This document shows positions 1 through 10,631 of a DNA stretch of 20,000 bases, piece by piece (the first letter of the stretch is position 1; each line of letters begins with the position of its first letter). Origin of the DNA: Armadillidium nasatum (lineage: Eukaryota; Arthropoda; Malacostraca; Isopoda; Armadillidiidae). The position numbers and the translations under genes are program-made. Under the pieces are notes generated by a model. The model was not told where the DNA came from and did no database searches. It was given only the letters and a program-made list of their open reading frames with translations. The stretch is taken from NCBI GenBank assembly GCA_009176605.1, contig SEYY01010657.1:22501-42500 (forward strand), given 5' to 3'.

Positions 1-340
1 TAAAGATGATTTGAATCTGCAAATCTTGAGAACATACTGATGATAAAAGATAGATTTATAGAACTGTCAATAAACTGAAATCACAATAAACATAGAAAGC
101 TGTCAGTTGTTACATATACTTTCTAAAAGAGAGACTTCTTGCTACTGGCTACTTTTTCTGCGAAGAAAAATAGTCTGTATTAAGTAAACCTATGCATTTT
201 AGCTATTAGATTTTATTTATTAGAAATATTTTTCCATTACCATTCTTTATATATTGTTCTCTCAAGTGTCTTATAATCCTTTTATAAGCTACCTGGTGGT
301 AGACATAAATATTAACAAAAATATATTTACTCCCTAACAG
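1..340. other. intron sequence upstream of first visible RSK exon
   Basis: AT-rich sequence ending in a weak pyrimidine stretch and the acceptor ...CTAACAG at 334-340. The RSK exon that should precede the one at 341 encodes the alpha-C/hinge part of the N-terminal kinase domain. I looked for it here in all frames and did not find it, so it lies before the window. Nothing else is recognisable. Confidence 0.6.
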
Positions 341-447
341 ATTATGTTTACTGAAGAAGACGTGAAGTTTTATCTCGCTGAATTGGCTTTAGCTCTTGAC
401 CATCTACATTCTTTGGGCATCATATACAGGGATCTAAAGCCGGAAAA
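341..447 (+). CDS. RPS6KA: RSK exon a: N-terminal kinase domain, catalytic loop
   Basis: This exon encodes 35 full codons plus two bases, starting [20 protein letters not shown] and ending YRDLKPE. It is the alpha-E helix and catalytic loop of the N-terminal AGC-type kinase domain of p90 ribosomal S6 kinase, which phosphorylates cytosolic and nuclear substrates downstream of ERK. The catalytic-base Asp of the YRDLKPEN motif is codon 431-433. The Asn is split across the intron (AA at 446-447, T at 1549). The acceptor is CAG at 338-340 and the donor is GTACGT at 448. The segment is nearly identical to vertebrate RSK1/RSK2, with Ala for Gly in LALALDHLH. An S6K or MSK paralogue is less likely because the later exons give RSK-type linker and C-terminal kinase sequences. 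Confidence 0.95.
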
Positions 448-874
448 GTACGTAATTTTTATTATTATTAGTATTGTTAGTAATAGTAATAACAAAATGG
501 TATTCTAATGACGTAGTATTATCAATCAGATATCCTAAAATACTCATACTAGATGGAGGTAAATTGATGGGTTGAGCTCTTAAATGTTTATGAAAAATCT
601 ATTGAGTAAGGAAATGTTAATTAAAGAGGGACTTAAGGCAAAGACAATTTAAATTGAGATGAAATTCATAAAAAAAGAGATTGTTTGAAAGAGTCAAATT
701 TACCAAATGGATTGAAAAGTGAAAGAAAAATTGAGAATTAGAATTGTATGGGATGAGAGTATGTAGTTATTTTCGTGAAGTATGATATGTCTTTTGGTCA
801 CTACTTATCGCTACGTCTTATTCAAATAATTAAAAACTTTGAGGAAAATAGAAAAAGTGTAGTTAATATTTAGA

Positions 875-1015
<141 letters not shown>

Positions 1016-1280
1016 ATTATTTCATTGTTTCCGCTTTTGTAATATAAAAGTTTTTTTTAATAAAACCAAACCAAAAAAGAATTTTGTGAATAACATTTAT
1101 GAATTAATTAAATTTAGAGAATTTGTATTGATTCTATAAATTGTAATTAAAAATAGCATACAAACCGTAATTTAAAATGGAAAAAATTGTGTTAAAATTA
1201 TTTTTTATTAGGAAGTCATCTATTTTTCATGTATATGTAGAGTTTCTTTATACCATAAAAAACTTTTCATCAATTATAAC

Positions 1281-1454
1281 CAGTGGTGAGGTAGAACCTG
1301 TATGCAAAAAAACGGTAAAAGAAATTTCTTGAAAGCGAACTGATTGTTACCTCTTTTTTTTGCTTTCAAATCAAACAGACAAGCAAACCCCTTGTAACAA
1401 ATGTCTCTGACTAATCTTAGAACCTTTTGTTAAAATTTTAACACCTCACCTCTG
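1281..1454. mobile_element. non-autonomous hAT-like MITE, 174 bp
   Basis: The left end CAGTGGTGAGGT (1281-1292) and right end ACCTCACCTCTG (1443-1454) are inverted repeats matching at 11 of 12 positions. Immediately outside are ATTATAAC (1273-1280) and GTTATAAC (1455-1462), a 7/8 match that fits an 8-bp target site duplication of the hAT pattern nTnnnnAn. The interior is AT-rich and has no coding capacity. CAG ends plus an 8-bp duplication are typical of hAT elements, so a hAT transposase supplied in trans is inferred. GTTATAAC is itself palindromic, which slightly weakens the duplication as evidence. Confidence 0.7.
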
Positions 1455-1548
1455 GTTATAACTGTATAATAGTTTAACTATAGTTTCTTACTATTTGGGA
1501 AAATAAATGTTAATAATAATAATAATATCACTGTACTTTTTCTTTCAG

Positions 1549-1726
1549 TATTCTGTTAGATGCAGATGGCCATATTTCTTTAACTGATTTTGGCTTATGC
1601 AAGGAATCTTTGAATGAACAGAAAACATTCAGTTTTTGTGGTACTGTTGAATATATGGCACCAGAAGTTGTAAATCGGAAAGGACACACAACAGCTGCTG
1701 ATTGGTGGTCTTATGGTGTATTATTG
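1549..1726 (+). CDS. RPS6KA: RSK exon b: N-terminal kinase domain, DFG motif and activation loop
   Basis: With two bases from the previous exon this encodes 60 codons. The Mg-binding DFG begins at codon 1586 in the string LTDFGLCKE. The activation-loop segment [15 protein letters not shown] follows. Its Ser (codon 1631-1633) is the position phosphorylated by PDK1 in vertebrate RSKs (Ser221 of RSK1, Ser227 of RSK2), so the PDK1 input appears conserved. The APE motif and the [10 protein letters not shown] helix complete the exon. The donor is GTGAGT at 1727, phase 0. Translation running past the donor enters a long (AT)n array and gives meaningless Ile-Tyr repeats. Confidence 0.96.
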
Positions 1727-1759
1727 GTGAGTGCCTATCAAATCAGAAGCGGAAATTTT

Positions 1760-2008
<249 letters not shown>

Positions 2009-2189
2009 TTTCTGTAGTGGGTAAAAACCATAGGCCTACATACATCTACTAAGTTGGGCCAATGGTAAAGTGAAATGCGTACATGTTTTTGAAAATGTGT
2101 AAGTCATAGGAAGTAGGGATAATAGAAAAAATAAGAACACTCCAAACTATGCCAGTAGAATATATTTATATTGTATGTTTAATTTTTTT

Positions 2190-2570
2190 CATATCTGGCA
2201 CAGAGTTGAAAATTTTGCCAAAATTAAAAATTTTGCTTTAATTTTTATACTGTTCATTCGAATTTTGTGAAATATTTTGAGTAAATAGAATTAGACTAGT
2301 TACACATCTTTTATTTTGGGAATTATTCTAAATATCTTACCATTTGACCTCAAACATCATTATTCCCAGTTTGTATTAGCAGCACAATGATGTACCTAGA
2401 AGTAAATGTGGTTAGGTATTTAGAAAAATTCCCTAAGTTAAATAAAAGTTCTGTAATTCGCTCAATTCTGTTTACTCAGAAAATTGCATGAAACTCAAAT
2501 ATAACTGTATAAAAATTATATACCAAAATTTCAATTTTGACAAATTTTCAACTCCGGTCAGATAATGTGA
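2190..2570. mobile_element. foldback (long inverted repeat) element, about 380 bp
   Basis: The left arm (about 2190-2361) is the imperfect reverse complement of the right arm (about 2386-2570), over almost the whole length. Matching blocks include AGTTGAAAATTTTG at 2204-2217 against 2540-2553, TAATTTTTATAC at 2239-2250 against 2508-2519, GAGTAAATAGAATT at 2279-2292 against its partner at 2465-2478, and ACATCATT at 2354-2361 against AATGATGT at 2386-2393. The loop is only about 24 bases. There is no coding capacity. The structure fits a foldback MITE. I could not find a clear target-site duplication or assign a superfamily. Transcribed within RSK pre-mRNA, it would form a long double-stranded hairpin. 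Confidence 0.75.
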
Positions 2571-2888
2571 ATAAAAAATATATGTTGAAGGATTTTGTTA
2601 TTTTTGTTTATTATTTAAAGGAGGCGTTATCTTAAAACTTTTATTTAGTACACATCTAAAGTGTGTAATTTTTCTCGAGATGGAGTCACTTAAAATCGGC
2701 AGCACAAATTGGGACCAGATGTCAGATATTTAGATATTCCGAAAAGTGTTCTAAATGGAAACTTTATAACTAACTCACCATATTATATCTATTCCGAAAA
2801 TTTCATAGTAATGGCATTTCATAATAATGGCAAATTTGCAATAGCGACAATTTCTTGCTTACAATACTTAACCTGCCCCTTAAGTTAA

Positions 2889-3000
<112 letters not shown>

Positions 3001-3006
3001 TCATAT

Positions 3007-3120
3007 ATTGCCCTATTCGAGGAGAGGAACTTTTCTATATATATACCTAGGATCCCGAAGTGGGATCGAACCGGCGCCCTCAAGCACGTGAGTCAATCAC
3101 TTTACCGTTTGAGCCACGGT

Positions 3121-3126
<6 letters not shown>
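3007..3126 (-). mobile_element. tRNA-derived SINE
   Basis: On the minus strand this reads as a tRNA-like promoter. The A-box-like TGGCTCAAACGG is the complement of 3105-3116, and the B box GGTTCGATCCC is the complement of 3062-3072, at tRNA-like spacing. The region past the B box (to about 3010) is not tRNA. It ends in a block at 3010-3024 that matches the LINE 3' end at 10901-10915 in 14 of 15 bases. RNA polymerase III transcription from such internal boxes is known for SINEs. A functional tRNA is excluded by the lack of a matching acceptor stem and by the extra tail. Both flanks are (AT)n arrays, so its target duplication cannot be seen. Confidence 0.85.
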
Positions 3127-3177
<51 letters not shown>

Positions 3178-3242
3178 ATATATATATATATAATATATAT
3201 ATTAATATTATATATATATATATATAATATATATATATATAT
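3125..3242. repeat. interrupted (AT)n microsatellite
   Basis: About 118 bp of AT repeats with several AA/TT slips (for example near 3171, 3192 and 3226), abutting the 5' side of the SINE. The interruptions suggest it is older than the pure arrays. Confidence 0.96.
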
Positions 3243-3302
3243 TGTTCTTGAATACTTGACATGCATAACATTTTCAATATTTATATATAGTATATTAATC
3301 TT

Positions 3303-3484
3303 ACAGTACAGTTAATGTAAATAGCTTTCGTCATTTCATCCACTCCCAAGAAGGTCTTTCGACTTCTCAATGGACCAGCATTCTTCCTTCTAAACAGTAC
3401 AGTTAATGTAAATAGCTTTCGTCATTTCATCCACTCCCAGGAAGGGCCTTCGCTTTCTCGGTGGACCAGCACTCTACCTTCTGA
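3303..3484. repeat. 91-bp tandem duplication
   Basis: Copy one (3303-3393) and copy two (3394-3484) run head to tail with a 91-bp period. The first 50 or so bases, starting ACAGTACAGTTAATGTAAAT, are almost identical. The second halves differ at about ten positions, mostly transitions. No ORF runs through either copy. Confidence 0.93.
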
Positions 3485-4180
<696 letters not shown>

Positions 4181-4238
4181 ATAGAGCCATTTTTATTATT
4201 GCTATATTTGATATGTAAATTTTTTTAATTGATTTCAG

Positions 4239-4404
4239 TTTGAAATGTTAACCGGTGCCCTACCATTTCAAGGATCAAATCGGAAGGACACAATGACTCT
4301 CATTCTAAGGGCCAAACTGGGTATGCCACCTTACCTTAGCCCAGAGGCTCAATCTCTTTTAAGGGCTCTTTTCAAGAGAAACCCTGGAAATAGGTTGGGC
4401 GCAG
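4239..4404 (+). CDS. RPS6KA: RSK exon c: N-terminal kinase domain, C-lobe
   Basis: This encodes 55 codons plus one base, starting [20 protein letters not shown] and continuing through [30 protein letters not shown]. It is the C-lobe of the N-terminal kinase domain. The LFKRNPxNRLG string is diagnostic of RSK-type AGC kinases. The acceptor is TGATTTCAG at 4230-4238. The donor is GCAG|GTGAGA, with the final Gly split across the intron. Confidence 0.96.
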
Positions 4405-4894
4405 GTGAGAGAAGATTTTTTTTTTTTTCTTTGCTCTTTATTCAGGGGTATTTTGATGTTGATAGATAACTCATCAATCATTTTATATTTTCTACGTTGA
4501 TTATTAATTAATTAATTTATTTGTTAAAAACATAAAAAAGAATGTAAATTATTTTTATGATTTTGTTTAGTTTCTCTGTTGATTAATTTTTAGGTAATTG
4601 ATGCTTTAATTAAAATCGCTGAGAGACTACTTGTAATTGATATGTTTAACAAATTTTTTACTTAGTCATAATAGTTCTTCATATTTCAGCCATAGACTTT
4701 TATTTTTATTTAAATTAATAGATTATTAAAATTAATATTATTTTAAAATTATTATATTAATAGTATATTAAAAATAATATCCTAAAACCATTACTTGAAA
4801 ATTTCCGATGCGATGTGTGATACCAAAGGCGAGGTTAAAGAAATTACTAAAATTTTGTCTGTTTAAAGGCATTCTTCGACAGTTAAAAGCTAAA

Positions 4895-4932
<38 letters not shown>

Positions 4933-4953
4933 ATTTATTATTATTTCTTTCAG
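4405..4953 (+). other. RSK intron c-d
   Basis: A phase-1 intron of 549 bp from GTGAGA to acceptor TTTCTTTCAG. It contains a run of ATT triplets at about 4896-4946 that ends next to the acceptor's pyrimidine tract. Otherwise it is AT-rich with nothing recognisable. Confidence 0.88.
4896..4946. repeat. (ATT)n microsatellite
   Basis: About 50 bp of mostly TTA/ATT triplets with small interruptions, ending seven bases before the acceptor of exon d. Confidence 0.95.
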
Positions 4954-5115
4954 GCCCTAATGGAGTGGAAGATCTTAAACGCCATCCATTTTTTGCCACC
5001 ATTGACTGGGAGAAACTCTTCAAAAAAGAAGTGATTCCACCATTCAAGCCTGCTGTCTCCAAGGCTGACGATACTTTTTATTTTGATTCAGAGTTCACAG
5101 CAAGAACTCCGAAAG
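4954..5115 (+). CDS. RPS6KA: RSK exon d: end of N-terminal kinase domain and AGC tail
   Basis: The exon encodes [18 protein letters not shown], then the AGC-kinase C-terminal tail with PPFKPAV and [16 protein letters not shown]. The PPFKP stretch is the classic AGC tail signature. The Thr of RTPK (codon 5106-5108) corresponds to RSK1 Thr359, an ERK-linked proline-directed site. Its partner Ser is in the next exon. The donor GAAAG|GTCTGC is weak at +3, but the phase-1 junction rebuilds RTPKDSPG exactly as in other RSKs. Confidence 0.95.
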
Positions 5116-5689
5116 GTCTGCTCTTTTAGTACTTATATGTAATATTATAAAGTATTAGAACAAATCAATCCTTAGCCTTTTCCTTCCAGAATTCAATTTA
5201 AAGAGAGAAATGATAGCATACATAACATAAATTATTGTATCAAATATTCAAATTACCCCCAAGGTCTTGGAAACTTTCGTTTTAGGAGTGTGAAGGGATT
5301 AGTTTATTGGAGTAAAAAAAATTTGTTTATATGTAGAGGTATTTTCTAAATGAATGAATTGATTTTTGTGTTTATTCAATTGACGTAGTTTTGGTAATTA
5401 TGATTCACAGTGAAGAGTTTTTGAATTTTTTTTCGAGAGCTTTTGCTTTTGGCTTTGCTGAGGCACAGAATCATGCTGGGGATGCATGGTTTAGCTTGTA
5501 TCTTTTAAACTGTACATATGTTGAGGTAAATATGGCTCTCTCTTTGCCAAATCGATTGGTGAATGTGTGCAATATTTTCAATTTTCTGTATAGTACGATA
5601 TATATAATATAAGAAATCCCACACCCGTAGAAACAAACATACGAAAAAAAACATTAATGTTGCAGTATTATTTAACATACAAGGCAGGT

Positions 5690-6710
5690 TGTGGTAGTAC
5701 ACATCAGAGTCCGACAAATAGGACGTGTTCGAAATGAGACCCATTTGACCATTGCAAGCCTCTACCCGTCTGAGCAGGGAATGACACAGTCTGTGGAAGA
5801 TATCGGCATGAGTACGAATGTCGTTGTACCGATCGACGATTCGTTGCTGAAGAGCATTAACATCCGGAACAGGAGTCTCTGTACACGATAGCGTTCAGGT
5901 GTCCCCACAAATAATAATCTAAGGGGTTGAGGTCGAGGAACCGTGTCTGACATGCCACGGATGCCCAGCGTCTAATCCAGCGATTGCGATATGTAGCGTC
6001 GAAATACTGGCAAACTGGTCGCAAAAAGTGGGCTGGAGGTCCATCATACATGTCCCACTTGTCGCAACGAACTGCCATTTTGACTCCGTAAGAACCGTAG
6101 GTGCTTCAGAAGGATATATCGACCCATTAGATTGTCGTCAATTATAACAGTTCACATATTAACAAGGAATTGGTGCTGGTGCCTCCATGGGAATTGTTGT
6201 GTGCCCAAATGTGCGTGTTGTGGAAATAAGTTATGTAGTTCCTGCCAAATGGCGCTTCATCTGTAAAGAGGACCAACGACACTATTTCGTTTGACGTTGA
6301 TTTTGCTGGAACCACCGATATAACTGCACACGGAGGGCATAATCCACGGAAGTAAGCCATTGGACACTTTGGTAATGATTATGGTTCAGATTCTCATCAC
6401 GCAGTGCGTTCAAGATGATCCGCTGAGATACGTCATGGCGTCGGGTAAGGGTTTGGGAACTGACTCTGCAATGTCCTGAAGAATCGTGTACTCTCTCGCA
6501 GGTGTACGTACAGCGCTGGGAGGTTTCAGATCGGGATTCGTGCTTGCAGTAGCCCGTTTCACGTAATCTCCGAAAGACGCTTGCCAAGCTCGTGTGATGG
6601 AGTTGCCGCCTATTGGGATAGGTCTCTGCCGCACGACTGTTCCATTCGTTAGTCCATACGTGAATACCATATCATCCCAGATGATCCTGTCCTCTCTGTT
6701 TCACAATTGT
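5690..6710 (-). pseudogene. decayed mariner-like (DD41D) transposase
   Basis: The minus strand reads as a Tc1/mariner-superfamily transposase broken into several frames. From the N-terminus there is FTYGLTNG (about 6650-6670), the helix-turn-helix part SVFRRLRETGYC (about 6545-6585), and WLTSVDYALR (about 6330-6360). The first catalytic Asp is in LFTDEAPF (codon complement 6259-6261), followed by HIWAHNN. The second Asp is in MYDGPPAHF (6043-6045) and the third in DLNPLDYYLWGH (5917-5919). The last two are 42 codons apart in one frame, that is, 41 residues between them. The C-terminus reads HADIFHRLCHSLLRRVEACN (about 5756-5815). Frameshifts lie near 5870, between about 6075 and 6160, and near 6300-6420, with stops near 6140. 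Similar proteins are common in arthropods. I could not define its terminal inverted repeats. Confidence 0.88.
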
Positions 6711-6999
6711 CGTGCGTATGATCTCTACAAGCATTCCGGACGACTAGGTTACCTCCATGACACTATGGTTCCAAGCGCCTCTACAGTGTTTGCCAAACGT
6801 TTCAATGTACTATTTATGTTTCTCACCAGTGCACATGCGTAACTTTGTGGGTACGGTTTCGGACAACATTCTAACATACATGTTCTTTCCTCTGGCTGTT
6901 ATGTGACCTACCACCTCTATCGTACATTTCTACATGGTGTATATAAGGAATATGTTTCCCCTAACTGTTTTATTACGTCGTCGGTTTACTTAGTATTCA

Positions 7000-7120
<121 letters not shown>

Positions 7121-7199
7121 CCCATGCTGTAAAAGACAGAAAACTCAGAGGAAATGCTTCAGTTGAAGAAATTCTTATTTAACATTATAGAAATTAAAG

Positions 7200-7950
7200 G
7201 CTGCAATAAAGTATAATACAAGAGGGGGGGAAAAAAGTGATTCCGACTTAACAAGTAGAGTACATGAGGAGAATGAGCATAGCGGTTGAGTAAGGATTCA
7301 AAGTTGGACAGAAATGGGTGAGACTAAGAGAAAAGTTGGAGCAACATAAGATCTCCTCAAGTAAGTGATACACGAATAGTGAGTTGAGAAGAGTATTGTT
7401 TGTTGTCATAACAGTAGTTTAAGAAGATGTATCACGGGCATTGCTCTCTTTGAGGATGGAAATTTTCTAGGTAGTTTTTAGGATTCGAACCGACACCTTC
7501 AAGGTCGTGAGTCATTCATTCTACCCACATAACGTTGTATCGACAAAGAGTTTAAGGAGAATGATATAACAGTTCTACTACTAGAAAGAGAAATGGAGAA
7601 GTGAGAGGTAGGGTAGTTGAAAAGGTGAAAAGATCTTGATTCTACCTTTCAAAAACATCTTTATGATAAAGGACCACATCAGATATGTGATGAATACTCC
7701 ATTACAATAGTGAGGATGACACTCTGATACAGAGCAAGCAACTGAGTATGGGATAAGTTTTAAAGGCTCCCCAGAACATATCGACCATCAACCTGTTTAT
7801 TGTTTTAATTCCGTTCTTCGTATTTTTTTTAGGTACCCAAGTAAGCGATTGCTCTTTTCCATTTTTTAAACTGAATAATGTGATTGTTTTTGTCGAGTTT
7901 TGAATGGGAATCGTAAAATAAAAATATTTTGTTTTAGAGTCAAAGCTCAA
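7200..7950. repeat. possible unclassified dispersed repeat
   Basis: This stretch is less AT-rich than its surroundings. It has purine-rich blocks on the + strand (7210-7400, 7555-7640) and a minus-strand frame that stays open for 82 codons (7702-7950) without resembling a known protein. The contrast in composition with flanking intron DNA suggests inserted repeat DNA, and it surrounds the SINE at 7432-7541. I recognise no transposase or reverse transcriptase motif. Confidence 0.35.
7432..7541 (-). mobile_element. decayed tRNA-derived SINE
   Basis: On the minus strand, a B box GGTTCGAATCC (complement near 7481-7491) is preceded at tRNA-like distance by GACTCACGACCTTGAAGGTGTC. That segment parallels GACTCACGTGCTTGAGGGCGCC in the SINE at 3007-3126. 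The A-box region (ATGTGGGTAGA) is degraded. The tail at 7434-7462 aligns with the LINE 3' end at 10892-10920, including the GGGC/GCYC stem at 7436-7446. It is clearly the same SINE class as the other copy, but older. Confidence 0.72.
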
Positions 7951-8291
7951 ACTTCCAGCTGAAATAAAGCAATGTAGACAACGTTAAATTTTTCGTGATT
8001 ATTAAAGTAATGTTTGACCTATATAGAAGCCAATTTATTAATGAGCAAATATGCATTTTCGTTGTCTTTGAATTGTGTTTTTAGTTGAAATTTATGCGAA
8101 GTAAAATTTTTAGCTATATAGGATTTGGGAATAAAATTTTCTTTGACTTTGAAGCTCTTTGTTTAAAATTATTTATAGTAATTGATTACTTAAAAATTGA
8201 GCTCCAAATCAGGTTTTCTTTTAGTCAATTGATTCTAATAGGTTCATACATGTTAGTAAAAAAAATTTATTTATATTCTTGATTATTAAAC

Positions 8292-8400
8292 AACATATGA
8301 TAGTTATTATAAAGTATTATTATTAAAAACATATGATAGCAATGGCATCAACCTTATTGAGAAGCTTAACATATGATAATTTTGGAATCAACTTTGAAAG
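8292..8400. repeat. degenerate direct repeats with AACATATGATA
   Basis: AACATATGATA occurs three times, at about 8292, 8327 and 8368. The last two copies are followed by similar sequence (ATGGCATCAACCTTATTGAG, TTGGAATCAACTTTGAAAG) ending in AGCTT. This suggests an old tandem duplication with a unit of about 35-41 bp. Confidence 0.6.
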
Positions 8401-8537
8401 CTTGATAAATATATCTATTTGATCAACAGAAAAATGATATGCTGAATATGAAACTATATTTATTACTTATAAAATAAATAGCTCTAGGTTCTAATATATT
8501 TTATAAATTTATACATTAAAAATATCTAAAATTTCAG

Positions 8538-8674
8538 ATTCCCCCGGAGTGCCAGCGAGTGCAAATGCTCATTTATTATTTAAAGGATTTAGTTTCGTAT
8601 CGCCGAGCATTCTTGAAGATCAAGTCGATGCCAAGACAAGTAATAAGGAAAATAGTCTTCCTGCTCTCTATAAG
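8538..8674 (+). CDS. RPS6KA: RSK exon e: inter-kinase linker with turn and hydrophobic motifs
   Basis: With the last base of exon d this encodes 46 codons beginning DSPGVPASANAHLLFKGFSF. The Ser of DSPG (8540-8542) matches RSK1 Ser363. The Ser of FKGFSF (8591-8593) matches RSK1 Ser380, the hydrophobic-motif site that docks PDK1 when phosphorylated. The remainder, ending in DQVDAKTSNKENSLPALYK, is linker and is not conserved with vertebrates. I place the donor at AAG|GTTGGT (8675) because it is the option giving an in-frame join (phase 0) to the next exon with a standard AG acceptor. An earlier GTAATA at 8640 gives the right frame only with an unusual acceptor. The acceptor is AATTTCAG at 8530-8537. 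Confidence 0.87.
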
Positions 8675-9355
8675 GTTGGTTAGCTTCTTATTTTGGTCAG
8701 ATCTCCTTGAAATCTTATTTCTTTTTCATTTTTATCTTACTACTAGTGCCTTGATTAAGGATTAATTAGAACTTGCATTAAAATATTCAATATACTATAT
8801 TTATTATCTGTAGTTGAATTAAAATATTCAAGTTTTTCTTATATATATTTAACAGAAATTTTCAAGTTTTTTCCCTATGTTTATTGATAGAAGTCCCTTC
8901 ATTACAATTTTTTTTTTTTTAGCGTAAACCTATTCCACATTAGTTTGTGTAATCATTGAGGTTATCTTTCATAATTTACATTTCAACTTAGGAATCTTCA
9001 ATAAACTTCAGTAGTACAATAATCAATTGTTGACACTCTTTAGTTATTGGAAGCTCATTCTTCTTTGGTTTCCTTTTTTTTTTAATTTAAATTCTAATTG
9101 AAAACACCCTGACACAGTTGTTAAAACACTCTAGTTCATCAGTATTTCACAGGCTATTTTTTGTGACTTCATGATAATTAATCATTGTTTTGAAACTGGT
9201 TTTTATATTGTCTCTGCGCGTTAAGCATTCCGTAATTTAACTTTTATAATGATCAATAAATTCAAATACCACAAGATTGTACGTTTATTAGTTATTAATT
9301 AAAAAATATAAAACCTTCAAGCAAGTTTTACTTCCTTTTCATAATTCACAATTAG

Positions 9356-9496
<141 letters not shown>

Positions 9497-9701
9497 ACCA
9501 AACATGGCGTTACAGTATATCTTCATTGGCTACGGTCTAAATAATATCAATAATTTTATTTTTGCTGGATAGCATTAATAATTGCATAATTGCGAAGTAT
9601 AAAGAATTGCTGCATACTGTTGTGGAAACTTCTAATTTCCTCTTTTATTTTATTTTTATTTTTTTTTTTACCTTTTTTAAATTAAAAAATCATTTGATCA
9701 A

Positions 9702-9817
<116 letters not shown>

Positions 9818-9885
9818 TTTGAAATCTACATTTCTTTCTCTTCCTGACTTTAATTCCCTCCCCCCCCTTTTTTTTCTTTAAACAG

Positions 9886-10104
9886 AGAATAGCGTCGGTA
9901 AAGCCAACCAGTATACAAGATGAATACGAAATGCTTGAAGAAATAGGTCGGGGGAGTTTCAGTATTTGCCGAAAATGTGTGCATCGAGCGACTCAAATCA
10001 AATACGCTGTAAAGATCATATCAAAAAAGGTCCGAGATTGTCAGGAAGAAATTGAAATTTTGTATAGATATGGTCAACATAGAAATATTATTTATTTAAG
10101 AGAC
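9886..10104 (+). CDS. RPS6KA: RSK exon f: start of C-terminal kinase domain
   Basis: The exon encodes 73 codons. After linker residues [19 protein letters not shown] come the glycine-rich loop [18 protein letters not shown] and the ATP-binding Lys in YAVKII (codon 10012-10014). [20 protein letters not shown] then follows, the alpha-C segment typical of the RSK/MSK CaMK-type domain. The Cys of SFSIC (9967-9969) aligns with the Cys of vertebrate RSK1, 2 and 4 that fluoromethylketone inhibitors attack. The acceptor is AAACAG at 9880-9885 and the donor is GAC|GTACGT. A second possible acceptor two bases downstream would break the frame. Confidence 0.94.
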
Positions 10105-10472
<368 letters not shown>

Positions 10473-10631
10473 GTATACGAAGATGACTCAAATGTATACT
10501 TAGTAATGGAATTAATGAGAGGAGGTGAGTTACTGGACAAAATTCTAAAGAAAAAGTACTTCACGGAGAGGGAGGCGAGTAGCATCATCAAGGTTTTGAC
10601 GCAGACTCTTCATCATCTTCATAAACACGGG
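10473..10631 (+). CDS. RPS6KA: RSK exon g: C-terminal kinase domain, hinge and alpha-D/E
   Basis: Encodes 53 codons: VYEDDSNVYLVMELMRGGEL, then LDKILKKKYFTEREAS and HHLHKHG. This is beta-5, the hinge and helices D and E of the C-terminal kinase domain, the domain ERK activates so that it autophosphorylates the hydrophobic-motif Ser in exon e. The gatekeeper position (codon 10506-10508) is Met where vertebrate RSK1 and RSK2 have Thr in LVTELM. The donor is GGG|GTATTT at 10632, and joining to exon h gives [14 protein letters not shown] in frame. Confidence 0.94.

Noticed and set aside
3049..3126. A functional tRNA gene
   Set aside because: A and B boxes are present, but the acceptor stem ends do not pair, and the unit continues into a non-tRNA tail shared with the LINE. 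It is a SINE.
5391..5612. 73-codon + strand ORF in intron d-e
   Set aside because: No RSK similarity, no splice context and no recognised motif; likely chance.
6831..6880. Terminal inverted repeat of the mariner-like element
   Set aside because: I compared this with 5640-5720 and found no convincing inverted match, so the element's ends are left undefined.
8292..8400. CRISPR-like spaced repeats
   Set aside because: Only three short, diverged copies with unequal spacing, in animal intron DNA.
8640..8645. GTAATA as the donor of RSK exon e
   Set aside because: The resulting phase does not fit the main acceptor at 9885. It would need an acceptor inside the exon f sequence. GTTGGT at 8675 joins cleanly in phase 0.
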